Source of the DNA: Pseudomonadota bacterium
Lineage (GTDB): Bacteria > Pseudomonadota > Gammaproteobacteria > Burkholderiales > Burkholderiaceae_D
NCBI GenBank assembly: GCA_021821365.1
Contig: JAKACN010000005.1
Coordinates: 1,734 to 53,661, forward strand
DNA length: 51,928 nt
Direction: 5' to 3'
Each line of letters begins with the position of its first letter. Position 1 is the first letter of the stretch. The notes under the pieces are model-generated. The model worked only from the letters and a program-made list of their open reading frames with translations. It had not been told where the DNA came from and made no database searches. Of this stretch, positions 26,327 through 34,583 are shown piece by piece. Position numbers and translations under genes: made by a program.

Positions 26327-26542
26327 TCAGGCGGTGCGCAGGGGCAGGCATCGCCCGTTCGGTCCTGCAAACAATCCGTCGCGCGTTTTCATCACGACGA
26401 TCTTTCCCTCGCCTCTGACTTCGACCAGCACCTTGTCCGCGCCGCGCAGCACGTTCGCCAGGCGCAGATGCCCGTGCAGGAGACGATAGGCTTCGCCGTC
26501 GCGGACGATCACGATATGTTCGCTGCTGATGAAGTTTTCCAT
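26327..26542 (-). CDS. Small conserved-looking protein, unknown function
   Basis: 71-aa predicted cytosolic protein with alternating hydrophobic and charged residues (HIVIVRDGEAYRLLHGHLRL, then VLVEVRGEGKIVVMKTRDG), compatible with a small beta-rich fold. It is convergent with the lysR gene. No clear ribosome site precedes ATG 26542; GGCGCC is immediately upstream. I do not recognise the family; amino acid composition supports coding. Confidence 0.55.
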   Translation of the reverse strand: MENFISSEHIVIVRDGEAYRLLHGHLRLANVLRGADKVLVEVRGEGKIVVMKTRDGLFAGPNGRCLPLRTA

Positions 26543-26630
26543 GGCGCCGGTACACGCTGATTCCAGCGCCGGATCCTACGCGCCGTTTGTGACCCGGGAA
26601 TGACGTTTGCGCGGCAGGCAAGCCGCGCGC

Positions 26631-26825
26631 TCAACGGCGCGGCGGCTCGCCGGCGGCGGCCTCGCGCTGCGCTTCATCGTCCCCTGTCTCGGCGAGCTCG
26701 GGGGATTGCAATTGCGCGCGAAGATACTTGATCGGGGCCAGCGCGAGGACGATGATCAGCGCCCAGAACAGGATCACCGCAACCGATCCCAGCCAGTGCC
26801 AGCCTGCTCCATGATTCCACATCAT
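26631..26825 (-). CDS. Small single-helix membrane protein
   Basis: 64-aa protein: a Trp/His-rich start (MMWNHGAGWHWLG), one hydrophobic helix (about 13-31) and a charged, Glu-rich tail. The start resembles SHOCT-type small membrane proteins (MMW...G-W pattern), but the C-terminal SHOCT repeat is absent. GGGAGG lies upstream of ATG 26825. An FNR-type box lies about 85 bases upstream, so oxygen control is plausible. Confidence 0.72.
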   Translation of the reverse strand: MMWNHGAGWHWLGSVAVILFWALIIVLALAPIKYLRAQLQSPELAETGDDEAQREAAAGEPPRR

Positions 26826-26902
26826 TTCGAGACCTCCCGATACGTTCGACGCCCGTGAAGCGGCGATCGTTCTGTTTTACCTTATCCGGAAAGGGTGGCC
26901 CT

Positions 26903-26916
26903 TTGACTCAGGTCAA
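26903..26916 (-). promoter_or_regulatory. FNR/ANR-type box TTGACTCAGGTCAA
   Basis: Perfect dyad TTGAC-N4-GTCAA, a common variant of the FNR/ANR consensus TTGAT-N4-ATCAA. It lies upstream of the 64-aa membrane protein gene. A TAAAAC sequence (26879-26874, minus strand) is in the right place for a -10 if the box is centred near -41. Confidence 0.65.
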
Positions 26917-26953
26917 ACATGCCTGAACGGTGCGATGCCCATGACTGGCGACA

Positions 26954-27331
26954 TCATTGCGGCGGCCTGGCCATTCGCTCGCCTTCTTCGACCGCGTGCC
27001 TGAGCTGGTTGGCGAAATACGGTTTGTGCAGCACCGTGAATTCGAAATCCAGCTTGTCCGTAAGCAGGTAGCCGAAACCGGAGGAAAAAATGATCCTGAT
27101 CGACGGCGCGCTCGCCGTCATGATCTGCGCCAACTCAATGCCGGACATGCCGGGCAACTGCACGTCCGCGATCAGCGCATCGAAGCTGCGCCCGCGGGAG
27201 GCGGCGAGCGCATCTTCCGCGCACGATACGCCGTGCGGACGATGGCCGAGCTCTTCGAGCATGTCGCACAGAATCTGCAGGAAATCGCTGTTGTCTTCGA
27301 CGACAAGAATCCGCAGCGATGCGGCCGTCAT
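26954..27331 (-). CDS. Single-domain response regulator (CheY-like receiver)
   Basis: 125-aa receiver domain without output domain. Acidic pocket E12-D13 (VVEDN), phosphoacceptor D56 (ALIADVQLPG), and K103 in HKPY; the T/S switch position has Ser (IFSSG). It begins at ATG 27331; the frame stays open upstream but the added sequence is not receiver-like, and no strong ribosome site is seen. No histidine kinase gene is adjacent. It could act by protein contact, as CheY does. Confidence 0.82.
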   Translation of the reverse strand: MTAASLRILVVEDNSDFLQILCDMLEELGHRPHGVSCAEDALAASRGRSFDALIADVQLPGMSGIELAQIMTASAPSIRIIFSSGFGYLLTDKLDFEFTVLHKPYFANQLRHAVEEGERMARPPQ

Positions 27332-27680
27332 GCCGGCACACCGGAGACGGCGAGCGGCGCATGTTCGGCGCGGGTGGTGACTATCGGCGTGAATGGCGGC
27401 ATGGTATGCGTGTCTGATGATTGGAATGCGCGGCACGTATTCTCGCAAACCCGCCGCTGTCGACAAGGCGCACTGACCGGTTTCCAAACACGCTTTTGCG
27501 TTTGATCAAACTGCTTTGCGGCACGTGAAACCGGAGCCGCACGCATGCGTGCGACTTTTCTGTTTTTCGTTGACTCAGATCAACGAGAACCCATGCATCG
27601 CCACAGCGCATCGTCTACCCTGAATGAAGCTGGAACGTGTCGGCTGCACTATCCATCCGGCCGAAAGCAGGGGACCGATC
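27332..27680. promoter_or_regulatory. Divergent regulatory region upstream of phaB and the response regulator
   Basis: About 350 bases with no gene I can support. It contains an FNR/ANR-type box (27570-27583) and a TTTGATCAAA palindrome near 27496-27505. The two short frames crossing it on the minus strand are not convincing. Confidence 0.55.
27570..27583 (+). promoter_or_regulatory. FNR/ANR-type box TTGACTCAGATCAA
   Basis: Matches TTGAT-N4-ATCAA in nine of ten positions. It is 98 bases before the phaB ATG. The hexamer 22 bases downstream (GCGCAT, 27606-27611) is a weak -10; the same 22-base spacing holds at the EF-G-like promoter. Confidence 0.65.
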
Positions 27681-28403
27681 ATGAAGCGGACTGCCATTGT
27701 CACCGGGGGCACACGCGGCCTCGGCAAGGCAATTTCCATTGCGCTGCAGGCGCAAGGCTACGATGTTGCCGCAGTCTATTGCAGCAATGTGGGCGCGGCA
27801 CAGGCGTTCAGCACCGCCACCGGCATCCGCTCGTACAAATGGGATGTGTCCGATTACGAGGCCTGCCGCGAAGGCATCGCCGCCATCGAGAAAGACCTCG
27901 GCCCGACCGATATCCTGATCAACAATGCCGGCATCACCAGCGACGCCATCCTGCATCGCATGACGCCGGAGCAATGGTGGCGCGTGATCAACAACGACCT
28001 CGGTTCGGTGTTCAACATGTGCCGCAACATCATTGGCGGCATGCGCGAACGCGGCTTCGGTCGCATCGTCAACATCAGTTCCGTCAACGGCCAGAAAGGG
28101 CAGGCCGGCCAGACCAATTATGCGGCAGCCAAGGCAGGCATCCTCGGCTTCACCCGTTCGCTGGCGCTGGAAGGCGCGCGCAAGAACATCACGGTGAATG
28201 CGGTGGCACCCGGCTACTGCGATACGGACATGGTGGCCGCAGTCCCGCCGGACACGCTCAAGACCATCGTTGCGGGCATCCCGGTCGGGCGGCTCGGCAC
28301 GCCGGAAGACATCGCGCGCGTGGTGGCATTCCTGGCGAGCGCGGAAGCGGGCTTCATCAATGGCGCAACATTCTCGGTGAACGGAGGGCAGTACATGATT
28401 TAG
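27681..28403 (+). CDS. phaB: PhaB-type acetoacetyl-CoA reductase (SDR)
   Basis: 240-aa short-chain dehydrogenase reducing acetoacetyl-CoA to (R)-3-hydroxybutyryl-CoA with NADPH, for polyhydroxybutyrate. Cofactor motif TGGTRGLG at 8-15, NNAGIT, and catalytic S134, Y147, K151 (TNYAAAKAG). The stretch SVNGQKGQAGQTNYAAAKAG is diagnostic of PhaB. ATG at 27681 follows GGGGA; the frame opens earlier without a site. It leads a run of three universal stress genes downstream of an FNR-type box, not a phaC-phaA operon, suggesting use as a redox sink under oxygen limitation. Confidence 0.9.
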   Translation: MKRTAIVTGGTRGLGKAISIALQAQGYDVAAVYCSNVGAAQAFSTATGIRSYKWDVSDYEACREGIAAIEKDLGPTDILINNAGITSDAILHRMTPEQWWRVINNDLGSVFNMCRNIIGGMRERGFGRIVNISSVNGQKGQAGQTNYAAAKAGILGFTRSLALEGARKNITVNAVAPGYCDTDMVAAVPPDTLKTIVAGIPVGRLGTPEDIARVVAFLASAEAGFINGATFSVNGGQYMI

Positions 28404-28460
28404 TCCGGGCGAGGCATGCGCGCAGCAGCCCGGCGATTTCACGCAAGGAAGGAGAACGTC

Positions 28461-28907
28461 ATGTTCAAGACCATCCTGGTGCCGACCGACGGCTCGACAC
28501 TGGCCGAACAAGCCATCCACGAAGCCGTCCTGTTTGCGAAGGAGAGCGACGGCTATGTGGTCGGCCTGTCCGTGGCCGAGCCCTATCCGTTCTCTCCCAT
28601 GGCCGAAAGCAGCATGACGCAGGAATGCGCGCATTACGAGGACCGCATGATGGAGCGCGCGCGGCGCAACGTGCAGAAGGTGGCCGAGGAGGCCAGGGCC
28701 ATGAAGGTGCCTTGCGAGACCGTGGTCGAGCAATCATTCTCGCCCTATGAGAAGATCATCGATACCGCGCGCAACATGAGCTGCGATGTGATTTTCATGG
28801 CATCGCATGGGCGCAAGGGCTTGAGCGAGTTGCTGCTCGGCAGCGAAACGCAGAAGGTGCTGGCGCACTCGACCATTCCGGTCCTGGTGATCCGCCAGCA
28901 TACGTAA
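28461..28907 (+). CDS. Universal stress protein, UspA family (1)
   Basis: 148-aa single-domain UspA protein. MFKTILVPTDGS start and SHGRKGLSELLLGSETQKVL near the end; the ATP-binding pattern GxxG-x9-G(S/T) is present except that its first Gly is Ala. ATG at 28461 follows AAGGAAGGAG. First of three consecutive Usp genes after phaB with short gaps, so one transcript is likely. Relatives under ANR control help survive anaerobic starvation. Confidence 0.92.
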   Translation: MFKTILVPTDGSTLAEQAIHEAVLFAKESDGYVVGLSVAEPYPFSPMAESSMTQECAHYEDRMMERARRNVQKVAEEARAMKVPCETVVEQSFSPYEKIIDTARNMSCDVIFMASHGRKGLSELLLGSETQKVLAHSTIPVLVIRQHT

Positions 28908-28937
28908 ACCAGAATCAGACAGCTACGAAAGGCGATC

Positions 28938-29393
28938 ATGTTCAAGAAAATCCTGATACCGACCGACGGCTCCACGCTGGCAACGACAGCAGCGCAGGCC
29001 GGGGTCGAATTCGCAAAGCAATGCCAGGCCGAAGTGGTGGGCGCGTTCGTCGCGCCCGATTACCACTATCCGATCGGCGTGGAGATCATTCCGCCCAGCT
29101 ATCCGACCGAAGAAGAATACAAGGCATCGATCGCGCGCACCGGCGAAGCCTATCTTGACGGCGTGCGGAAGGCAGCGGCGGAAGCCGGATTGAAATACGC
29201 CAGCGTCGTCGCGTATTCCGAGCAGACGGCGCAAAAGATCGTGGAGATCGCGCAGCAGGAACAATGCGATCTGATCTTCATCGGCTCGCATGGCCGCAGC
29301 GGCCTCGGGCAATTGCTGCTCGGCAGCGTCACCAGCAAGGTGCTCGCGCTGTGCGACATCCCTGTGTTCGTCTATCGCATGAAGAAGACCTGA
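28938..29393 (+). CDS. Universal stress protein, UspA family (2)
   Basis: 151-aa UspA protein with the full ATP-binding pattern (IGSHGRSGLGQLLLGSVT). The start MFKKILIPTDGS nearly repeats that of the preceding gene, so the two arose by duplication. It begins 30 bases after that gene and precedes the two-domain Usp gene by 15 bases. Confidence 0.92.
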   Translation: MFKKILIPTDGSTLATTAAQAGVEFAKQCQAEVVGAFVAPDYHYPIGVEIIPPSYPTEEEYKASIARTGEAYLDGVRKAAAEAGLKYASVVAYSEQTAQKIVEIAQQEQCDLIFIGSHGRSGLGQLLLGSVTSKVLALCDIPVFVYRMKKT

Positions 29394-29408
29394 CATAGAA
29401 AGTCTGAC

Positions 29409-30260
29409 ATGTCTTACAGAACGGTTCTCGTGCATGTCGATGCCTCGCGGCACGCACACACGCGCGTCGGTATTGCGGCCGCGATCGCGGCGCAGCAGGA
29501 GGCCCATCTCGTCGGCGCCGCGACCAGCGGCGTTTCCAGGACCATCTACCAGACAAGCCTGATCGACGAAGCCGCCCCGCACGCGGCACAGCATCTTGCG
29601 CTGCATCTCGATGCCTTGCGCGCGCGGGCGGGCAAGGCGCTGCTGGAATTCGAAAGCCAGGCGCGCGGCATGGAGGTCCGTTCATTCGAAAGCATGCTGA
29701 TCGACGACGAGGCCGGGGCCGGCATCTGCCTGCGGGCGCGTTACAGCGACCTGGTCGTCATCGGCCAATTCGACCCGGACGAACCCTCGCCGGTCGTGAT
29801 GCCCGACTTTCCCGAGTTCGTGGTCCTGAATTCGGGACGGCCGGTCCTCATCGTTCCCCATGCGGGTCGCCTCGACGTGCCGGGCCGGCGCATCGTCGTC
29901 GCATGGGATGCCGGCGTCAGTGCCACCCGCGCGCTGGTGAATGCGCTGCCGATGCTCAAGCACGCGCAGGCAGTGGACGTGGTCGTGTTCAATCCCGGTG
30001 CCGATGGCAAGGCGCACGGCGAACAGCCGGGGGCGGACATTGCGCTTTACCTCGCGCGCCATGGCGTGCGCGTCAACGTGGTCCCGCAGCGGACCGAGGC
30101 CGACATCGGCGAAGCGCTGCTGTCGCTGGCCGCCGACATCGGCGCGGACCTGCTGGTGATGGGCGGCTACGGCCATTCCCGCTTCCGCGAGTTGCTGCTG
30201 GGCGGCGTGACACGTACCGTCCTGCAATCCATGACGATCCCCGTGCTGATGTCGGGATGA
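29409..30260 (+). CDS. Tandem-domain universal stress protein (3)
   Basis: 283-aa protein with two UspA-like domains. The first (1-145) starts SYRTVLVHVDAS and lacks a good ATP loop; the second (about 160-283) has MGGYGHSRFRELLLGGVT, with Gly instead of Ser/Thr at the last phosphate-binding position. Last gene of the phaB-usp run. Confidence 0.9.
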   Translation: MSYRTVLVHVDASRHAHTRVGIAAAIAAQQEAHLVGAATSGVSRTIYQTSLIDEAAPHAAQHLALHLDALRARAGKALLEFESQARGMEVRSFESMLIDDEAGAGICLRARYSDLVVIGQFDPDEPSPVVMPDFPEFVVLNSGRPVLIVPHAGRLDVPGRRIVVAWDAGVSATRALVNALPMLKHAQAVDVVVFNPGADGKAHGEQPGADIALYLARHGVRVNVVPQRTEADIGEALLSLAADIGADLLVMGGYGHSRFRELLLGGVTRTVLQSMTIPVLMSG

Positions 30261-30317
30261 TGCCGGACTGATGTCAGGCGAGATGCACGCCGTTCCCTTC
30301 GACGCTTCCTGCAATCT

Positions 30318-30359
30318 TTGATGTCCGTCAATCAATTTTCATCCGGCGCTCCGTAGCAT
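30318..30359 (+). promoter_or_regulatory. FNR/ANR-type box with spaced -10 upstream of the EF-G-like gene
   Basis: TTGATGTCCGTCAA (30318-30331) matches the FNR consensus in nine of ten positions. TAGCAT (30354-30359) lies 22 bases further, which puts the box at about -41.5 from a start near 30366, the classical class II layout. The downstream leader to the ATG at 30541 would be about 175 bases. Confidence 0.65.
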
Positions 30360-30540
30360 CGGTGGGGAGTGCTTTCCAATCGATTCGCACCGGCCTTGGT
30401 GAGATAATGAATCGAAAGGATCAACGCGGGATTGTTCACCACAGGCTCCAGGCGGACTGTTGGAATACGTTGCGAGCGGGCCGGTACCTTGCGCGCAATC
30501 GTCTTTCAAAAGCCTGCCAGCTTTTCGAAAGGGAATTGCC

Positions 30541-32589
30541 ATGCCGTACAGTACCGAAGCCATCCGAACCATCGCCCTGCTCGGGCATACCGCCTCCGGC
30601 AAAACGAGCGTCGCTGAAGCGCTGTTGCACAAGGTGGGCATGATCCCGGGTCAGGGCAGTCTCGAACGCGGCAGCACCGTCTGCGACTACGATCCGCTCG
30701 AACGCAAATACCAGCATTCGCTTTACTCCGCTATCGTCCACCTGGACCATCTCGATACGCGCATCCACATGATCGATACGCCCGGCTTTCCGGATTTCGC
30801 CGGGCAGGCGATCGGCGCGCTGCCCGCCGTGGAAACCGCGGCGGTGGTGATCAACGCGCAATCCGGCATCGAGATGATGACCACGCGCATGATGGAGATG
30901 GCGCAGCAGCGCAACATGTGCCGCATGATCATCGTCAACAAGATCGATGCGGAAAACATTGACCTGCCCGGCCTGGTGATGCGCATCCAGGAAACCTTCG
31001 GCAAGGAATGCCTGCCGATCAACCTGCCCGCGGGCGGCGGCACGAAAGTGGTCGACTGCTTTTTCAATCCGGCCGGCGAATCCGATTTCTCCTCGGTGGC
31101 GGAAGCGCATCGCGCGCTGGTCGACCAGGTAGTGGAAGTCGACGCCGACCTGATGTCGCTCTATCTCGAGCAAGGCGAGATCGCGCCCGAGCAATTGCAT
31201 GCGCCCTTCGAGCAGGCGCTGCGCGAAGGCCACCTGGTGCCGATCTGCTTCGTTTCGGCGCGCAACGGCGCGGGCATCGGCGAACTGCTCGATGTGTTCG
31301 TGAAGCTGATGCCCAATCCCTCCGAAGGCAATCCGCCGCTGTTCTATCGCGACGATGTGAATGCGCCCGACCAGCGCGCCGAAATCCATGCCGTCACCGA
31401 TCCGGACAAGCACGTGCTCGCGCACGTGTTCAAGATCGCGGTAGATCCGTATGTCGGCAAGCTGTCGGTGTTCCGCATCCACCAGGGCACCGTGCGGCGC
31501 GACAGCCAGCTGTACATCGGCGATGCGCGCAAGCCGTTCAAGGTCGCGCACCTGTACCTCCTGCAGGGCAAGGAGCAGGTCGAAGTGCCGGAAGGCGTGC
31601 CGGGTGACATCTGCGCGGTGGCGAAGGTCGAGGACATCGCGTTCGATGCGGTGCTGCACGATGCGGCCGAAGACGACCACATCCATCTCAAGCCGCTGCC
31701 TTTCCCGCTGCCGATCTTCGGCCTGACCATCGAACCGAAGAAACGCGGCGACGAACAGCGCATGTGGGAAATCCTGAACAAGCTCACCGCCGAAGATCCC
31801 TGCCTGAAAGTCGAACACCAGGTCAGCACCAACGAAACCGTGCTGCTCGGCCTGGGCGAGTTGCACCTGCGCGCGGCGCTGGAACGCATGATGGACGTGT
31901 ACAAGATCGAAGTCTCCACCCGTCCGCCGAAGATCGCGTATCGCGAAACGATCGCCGGCCGTGCGGAAGGCCATCACCGCCACAAGAAGCAGAGCGGCGG
32001 CGCCGGACAATTCGGCGAAGTGTTCCTGCGCGTCGAGCCGCTGCCGCGCGGCGAAGGCTTCCAGTTCGTCGATGCGGTCAAGGGCGGCGTGATTCCCGGC
32101 CAGTTCATTCCCGCCGTGGAGAAGGGCATACGCCAGGTACTGGATGCAGGCCCGCTGGCCGGCTTCCCGATGCAGGATGTGCGCGTCACCGTGTACGACG
32201 GCAAGAGCCATCCGGTCGATTCCAAGGAAGTCGCTTTCGCCACGGCCGGCCGCAAGGCATTCATCGACGCGGTCCTCAAGGCACGTCCGATGGTGCTGGA
32301 GCCGATCGTCAATGTCGAGATCGTCACGCCGGAAGAAAACATGGGCGACATCACCGGCGACCTGTCCTCCAAGCGCGGGCAGGTGAGCGGCATGCAGACG
32401 GCGCAGGCCGGCACGGTGGTCGTGACGGGTCAGGTGCCGCTGTCGGAACTCAACGGCTACCAATCGCGCCTGCATTCGACCACGGGCGGGCGCGGCAGCT
32501 ATACCGTGGAGTTCAGCCATTACGACCCGGTGCCGCCGACGGTGCAGCAGCGGCTGGCGGGCCAGTACAAGGCGGCGCCGGAGGAGTGA
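30541..32589 (+). CDS. EF-G-like translational GTPase paralogue
   Basis: 682-aa protein with EF-G domain order. G1 is GHTASGKT (15-22), not the AHIDAGKT form of EF-G. G3 is DTPGFPDF (79-86): the His that EF-G uses for GTP hydrolysis (DTPGH) is Phe. The RGITI switch I motif is absent (ERKYQHSLYS). G4 NKID is at 133-136 and G5 is SARNG. Domain IV is intact, with KKQSGGAGQFGEV. It belongs to the EF-G-like bacterial subfamily and is an accessory copy. ATG 30541 follows AAAGGGAA. An FNR-type promoter suggests use at low oxygen. Confidence 0.88.
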   Translation: MPYSTEAIRTIALLGHTASGKTSVAEALLHKVGMIPGQGSLERGSTVCDYDPLERKYQHSLYSAIVHLDHLDTRIHMIDTPGFPDFAGQAIGALPAVETAAVVINAQSGIEMMTTRMMEMAQQRNMCRMIIVNKIDAENIDLPGLVMRIQETFGKECLPINLPAGGGTKVVDCFFNPAGESDFSSVAEAHRALVDQVVEVDADLMSLYLEQGEIAPEQLHAPFEQALREGHLVPICFVSARNGAGIGELLDVFVKLMPNPSEGNPPLFYRDDVNAPDQRAEIHAVTDPDKHVLAHVFKIAVDPYVGKLSVFRIHQGTVRRDSQLYIGDARKPFKVAHLYLLQGKEQVEVPEGVPGDICAVAKVEDIAFDAVLHDAAEDDHIHLKPLPFPLPIFGLTIEPKKRGDEQRMWEILNKLTAEDPCLKVEHQVSTNETVLLGLGELHLRAALERMMDVYKIEVSTRPPKIAYRETIAGRAEGHHRHKKQSGGAGQFGEVFLRVEPLPRGEGFQFVDAVKGGVIPGQFIPAVEKGIRQVLDAGPLAGFPMQDVRVTVYDGKSHPVDSKEVAFATAGRKAFIDAVLKARPMVLEPIVNVEIVTPEENMGDITGDLSSKRGQVSGMQTAQAGTVVVTGQVPLSELNGYQSRLHSTTGGRGSYTVEFSHYDPVPPTVQQRLAGQYKAAPEE

Positions 32590-32695
32590 CGCGAGGTCTT
32601 TGAAGGCAAACCCGCGCCGGCATTGCATCGTGTCGGCGTAGGTCTTTCCGCGCAGACACGCTATTATTACCCCTTGTTTTAGAAGGGGTATTTCC

Positions 32696-33964
32696 ATGAA
32701 TCTGCGGAGTCTGCTGAAAAACGCGCTCATCCGGGTGCTGGCGGTTTCCCTCACCGTGGCGGTGGCCGCCGCCGTTCTCGGTTACCTGCATGAGCGCGAA
32801 TCGGCGGAAGACGGCTCGATCCGCATGCTGCGTATCGAAGCGCGCCGCGTCGTTCCGCCCTCTGTCCTGGAATTGCCCTCACCGGCCCGTGAACAGGCAC
32901 TCGCCAAAGCCATCGAGGGTATGGTCGGCGGCATCTTCTCGGTGGCCGAGGTGTATTCGGCGGATGGCGGGAAGATTGCCGAAGCCGTGCAGCCCGGATT
33001 CGACGATATCGAGGAAGCATTGAAAAAGCTGCCGCACGGAGCGCCGCCACCGGGCGGCGGCTACGATTCGGCCATGGTGCTGGGCCAGCAGGTATTGCGC
33101 GTCTTCACGCCGCTGGCGACGTCACGGGGCACGGTGATCGGCTACCTCGAAGGCGTGCGCGTGCTCGACGAGGTCGAGCTGGCCAACATCCGCCAATCGG
33201 CCATCGTATCGGCGCTGCAGGCGGCAGCCTCGGTGCTGGTGTGCGCACTGGTGCTCGCGCCGCTGCTGACCAATCTGGCGGTGAAGAATTTCCGTCGCGC
33301 GCAATCCCTGCTGGAAGCGCATATCAGCGTGCTCGAAGCACTCGGGCGCGCCATTGCCAAGCGCGATTCCGACACCGGCGCGCACAACTACCGCGTGGCG
33401 TGGGTCGCCGCGCGGCTGGGCGAAGAGGCGGGGCTGGAGCCGGCGCAGATGCGCAGCCTGATCGCCGGCGCCTTTCTGCACGACGTCGGCAAGATCGGCA
33501 TTCCCGACGCCATCCTGCTCAAACCCGGCAAGCTTGATGCGGAGGAATTCGCGGTCATGCAGCAACACGTGGCGCTGGGCGGCCAGATCGCGGGCGAGGC
33601 GGGCTTTCTGGTCAACGCGCGCGAAGTGATCGAAGGACATCACGAGAAATGGGACGGCTCGGGCTATCCGAAGAAGCTCGCCGGCGCAGCGATACCGCTT
33701 GCGGCGCGCATCTTCTGCATTGCCGACGTGTACGACGCGCTGCGCGCCAGGCGCCCGTACAAGGAACCGTTCAGCCGCGACAAGGCGCTGGACATCATGC
33801 GCGAGGGCAGGGGGAATCATTTCGATCCGGCGCTGCTGGACCTGTTCGAACAGCTGGTCGATGAAATCGAAACGCGCGCCATTCTGGCGACGGAAGGGGA
33901 AACGACGGCGTTGATGCGGGAGATGGCGCACCGGCATTTCTTTTCGGATGCCGATGTCGATTGA
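32696..33964 (+). CDS. HD-GYP domain phosphodiesterase with periplasmic sensor
   Basis: 422-aa membrane protein. Two hydrophobic helices (about 6-26 and 168-193) flank a periplasmic region. The HD-GYP domain follows: HD at 262-263 in LHDVGKIG and HHEKWDGSGYP at 315-325, with SDTGAH upstream and ADVYDALRARRPYK after. All metal-binding and GYP residues look intact, so cyclic-di-GMP hydrolysis is likely. ATG 32696 follows AAGGGG. The signal sensed is not indicated. Confidence 0.92.
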   Translation: MNLRSLLKNALIRVLAVSLTVAVAAAVLGYLHERESAEDGSIRMLRIEARRVVPPSVLELPSPAREQALAKAIEGMVGGIFSVAEVYSADGGKIAEAVQPGFDDIEEALKKLPHGAPPPGGGYDSAMVLGQQVLRVFTPLATSRGTVIGYLEGVRVLDEVELANIRQSAIVSALQAAASVLVCALVLAPLLTNLAVKNFRRAQSLLEAHISVLEALGRAIAKRDSDTGAHNYRVAWVAARLGEEAGLEPAQMRSLIAGAFLHDVGKIGIPDAILLKPGKLDAEEFAVMQQHVALGGQIAGEAGFLVNAREVIEGHHEKWDGSGYPKKLAGAAIPLAARIFCIADVYDALRARRPYKEPFSRDKALDIMREGRGNHFDPALLDLFEQLVDEIETRAILATEGETTALMREMAHRHFFSDADVD

Positions 33965-33970
33965 CGCTGC

Positions 33971-34429
33971 TTACCTGATCGGCAGCTTGGTGGTATTCTT
34001 CACTTCTTCCATGACGGCATACGTATGCGTCTCGCGCACGCCGCGCAGTTGCAGCAGCGACTTGCCGAGGAATTCGCGGTACGCGTTCATGTCCTTCACG
34101 CGCGCTTTCACGAGATAATCGAAGCCGCCGGCGACCATGTGGCATTCCTGCACTTCGGGGATTACCTGCACGCTGCGCTTGAAGGCTTCGAACACTTCCG
34201 GCGTGGTGCGGTCGAGCACGACTTCGATGAAAACCAGCAGCGACACGTCGAGCAACTGCGGGTTGAGCTGCGCGGTATAACCGAGGATGTAGCCGGCCTC
34301 CTGCAGCTTGCGCACGCGCTCGAGGCAGGCCGCCGGCGACAGGTTCACGCGAGACGCCAGCTCCACGTTGCTGATGCGGCCGTCGTTCTGCAGTTCGGAC
34401 AGGATTCTCTTGCTGATCTTGTCGAGCAT
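33971..34429 (-). CDS. Lrp/AsnC-family regulator, probable putA activator
   Basis: 152-aa Lrp-type regulator: helix-turn-helix in residues 1-55 (NVELASRVNLSPAACLERVR) and a RAM ligand-binding domain (CHMVAGGFDYLVKARVKDM). The ATG at 34429 follows AGAAGGAC; an upstream in-frame start adds 15 unlikely residues. It is divergent from putA and closely resembles the PutR/BkdR group, which activates proline catabolism in response to the amino acid. Confidence 0.9.
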   Translation of the reverse strand: MLDKISKRILSELQNDGRISNVELASRVNLSPAACLERVRKLQEAGYILGYTAQLNPQLLDVSLLVFIEVVLDRTTPEVFEAFKRSVQVIPEVQECHMVAGGFDYLVKARVKDMNAYREFLGKSLLQLRGVRETHTYAVMEEVKNTTKLPIR

Positions 34430-34583
34430 GGCGTCCTTCTCGTAAGAATTTTGTTCGGCGCGATTGTCCCACAAAATACAAAATTTCGATAGGGACCGAG
34501 ATTTCCAGAATTAATCCATACGAAAGCTTACTACAATCGAATCATCGTTTTTCGTGACCGATTCATTTTTCGTACGGATTCCT

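Noticed and set aside
27496-27505. TTTGATCAAA as an FNR box
   Set aside because: The two half-sites have no 4-base spacer, so it does not fit the FNR/ANR consensus.
30436-32754. 772-aa minus-strand frame opposite the EF-G-like gene
   Set aside because: Antisense shadow in GC-rich DNA; EF-G motifs are unmistakable on the plus strand.
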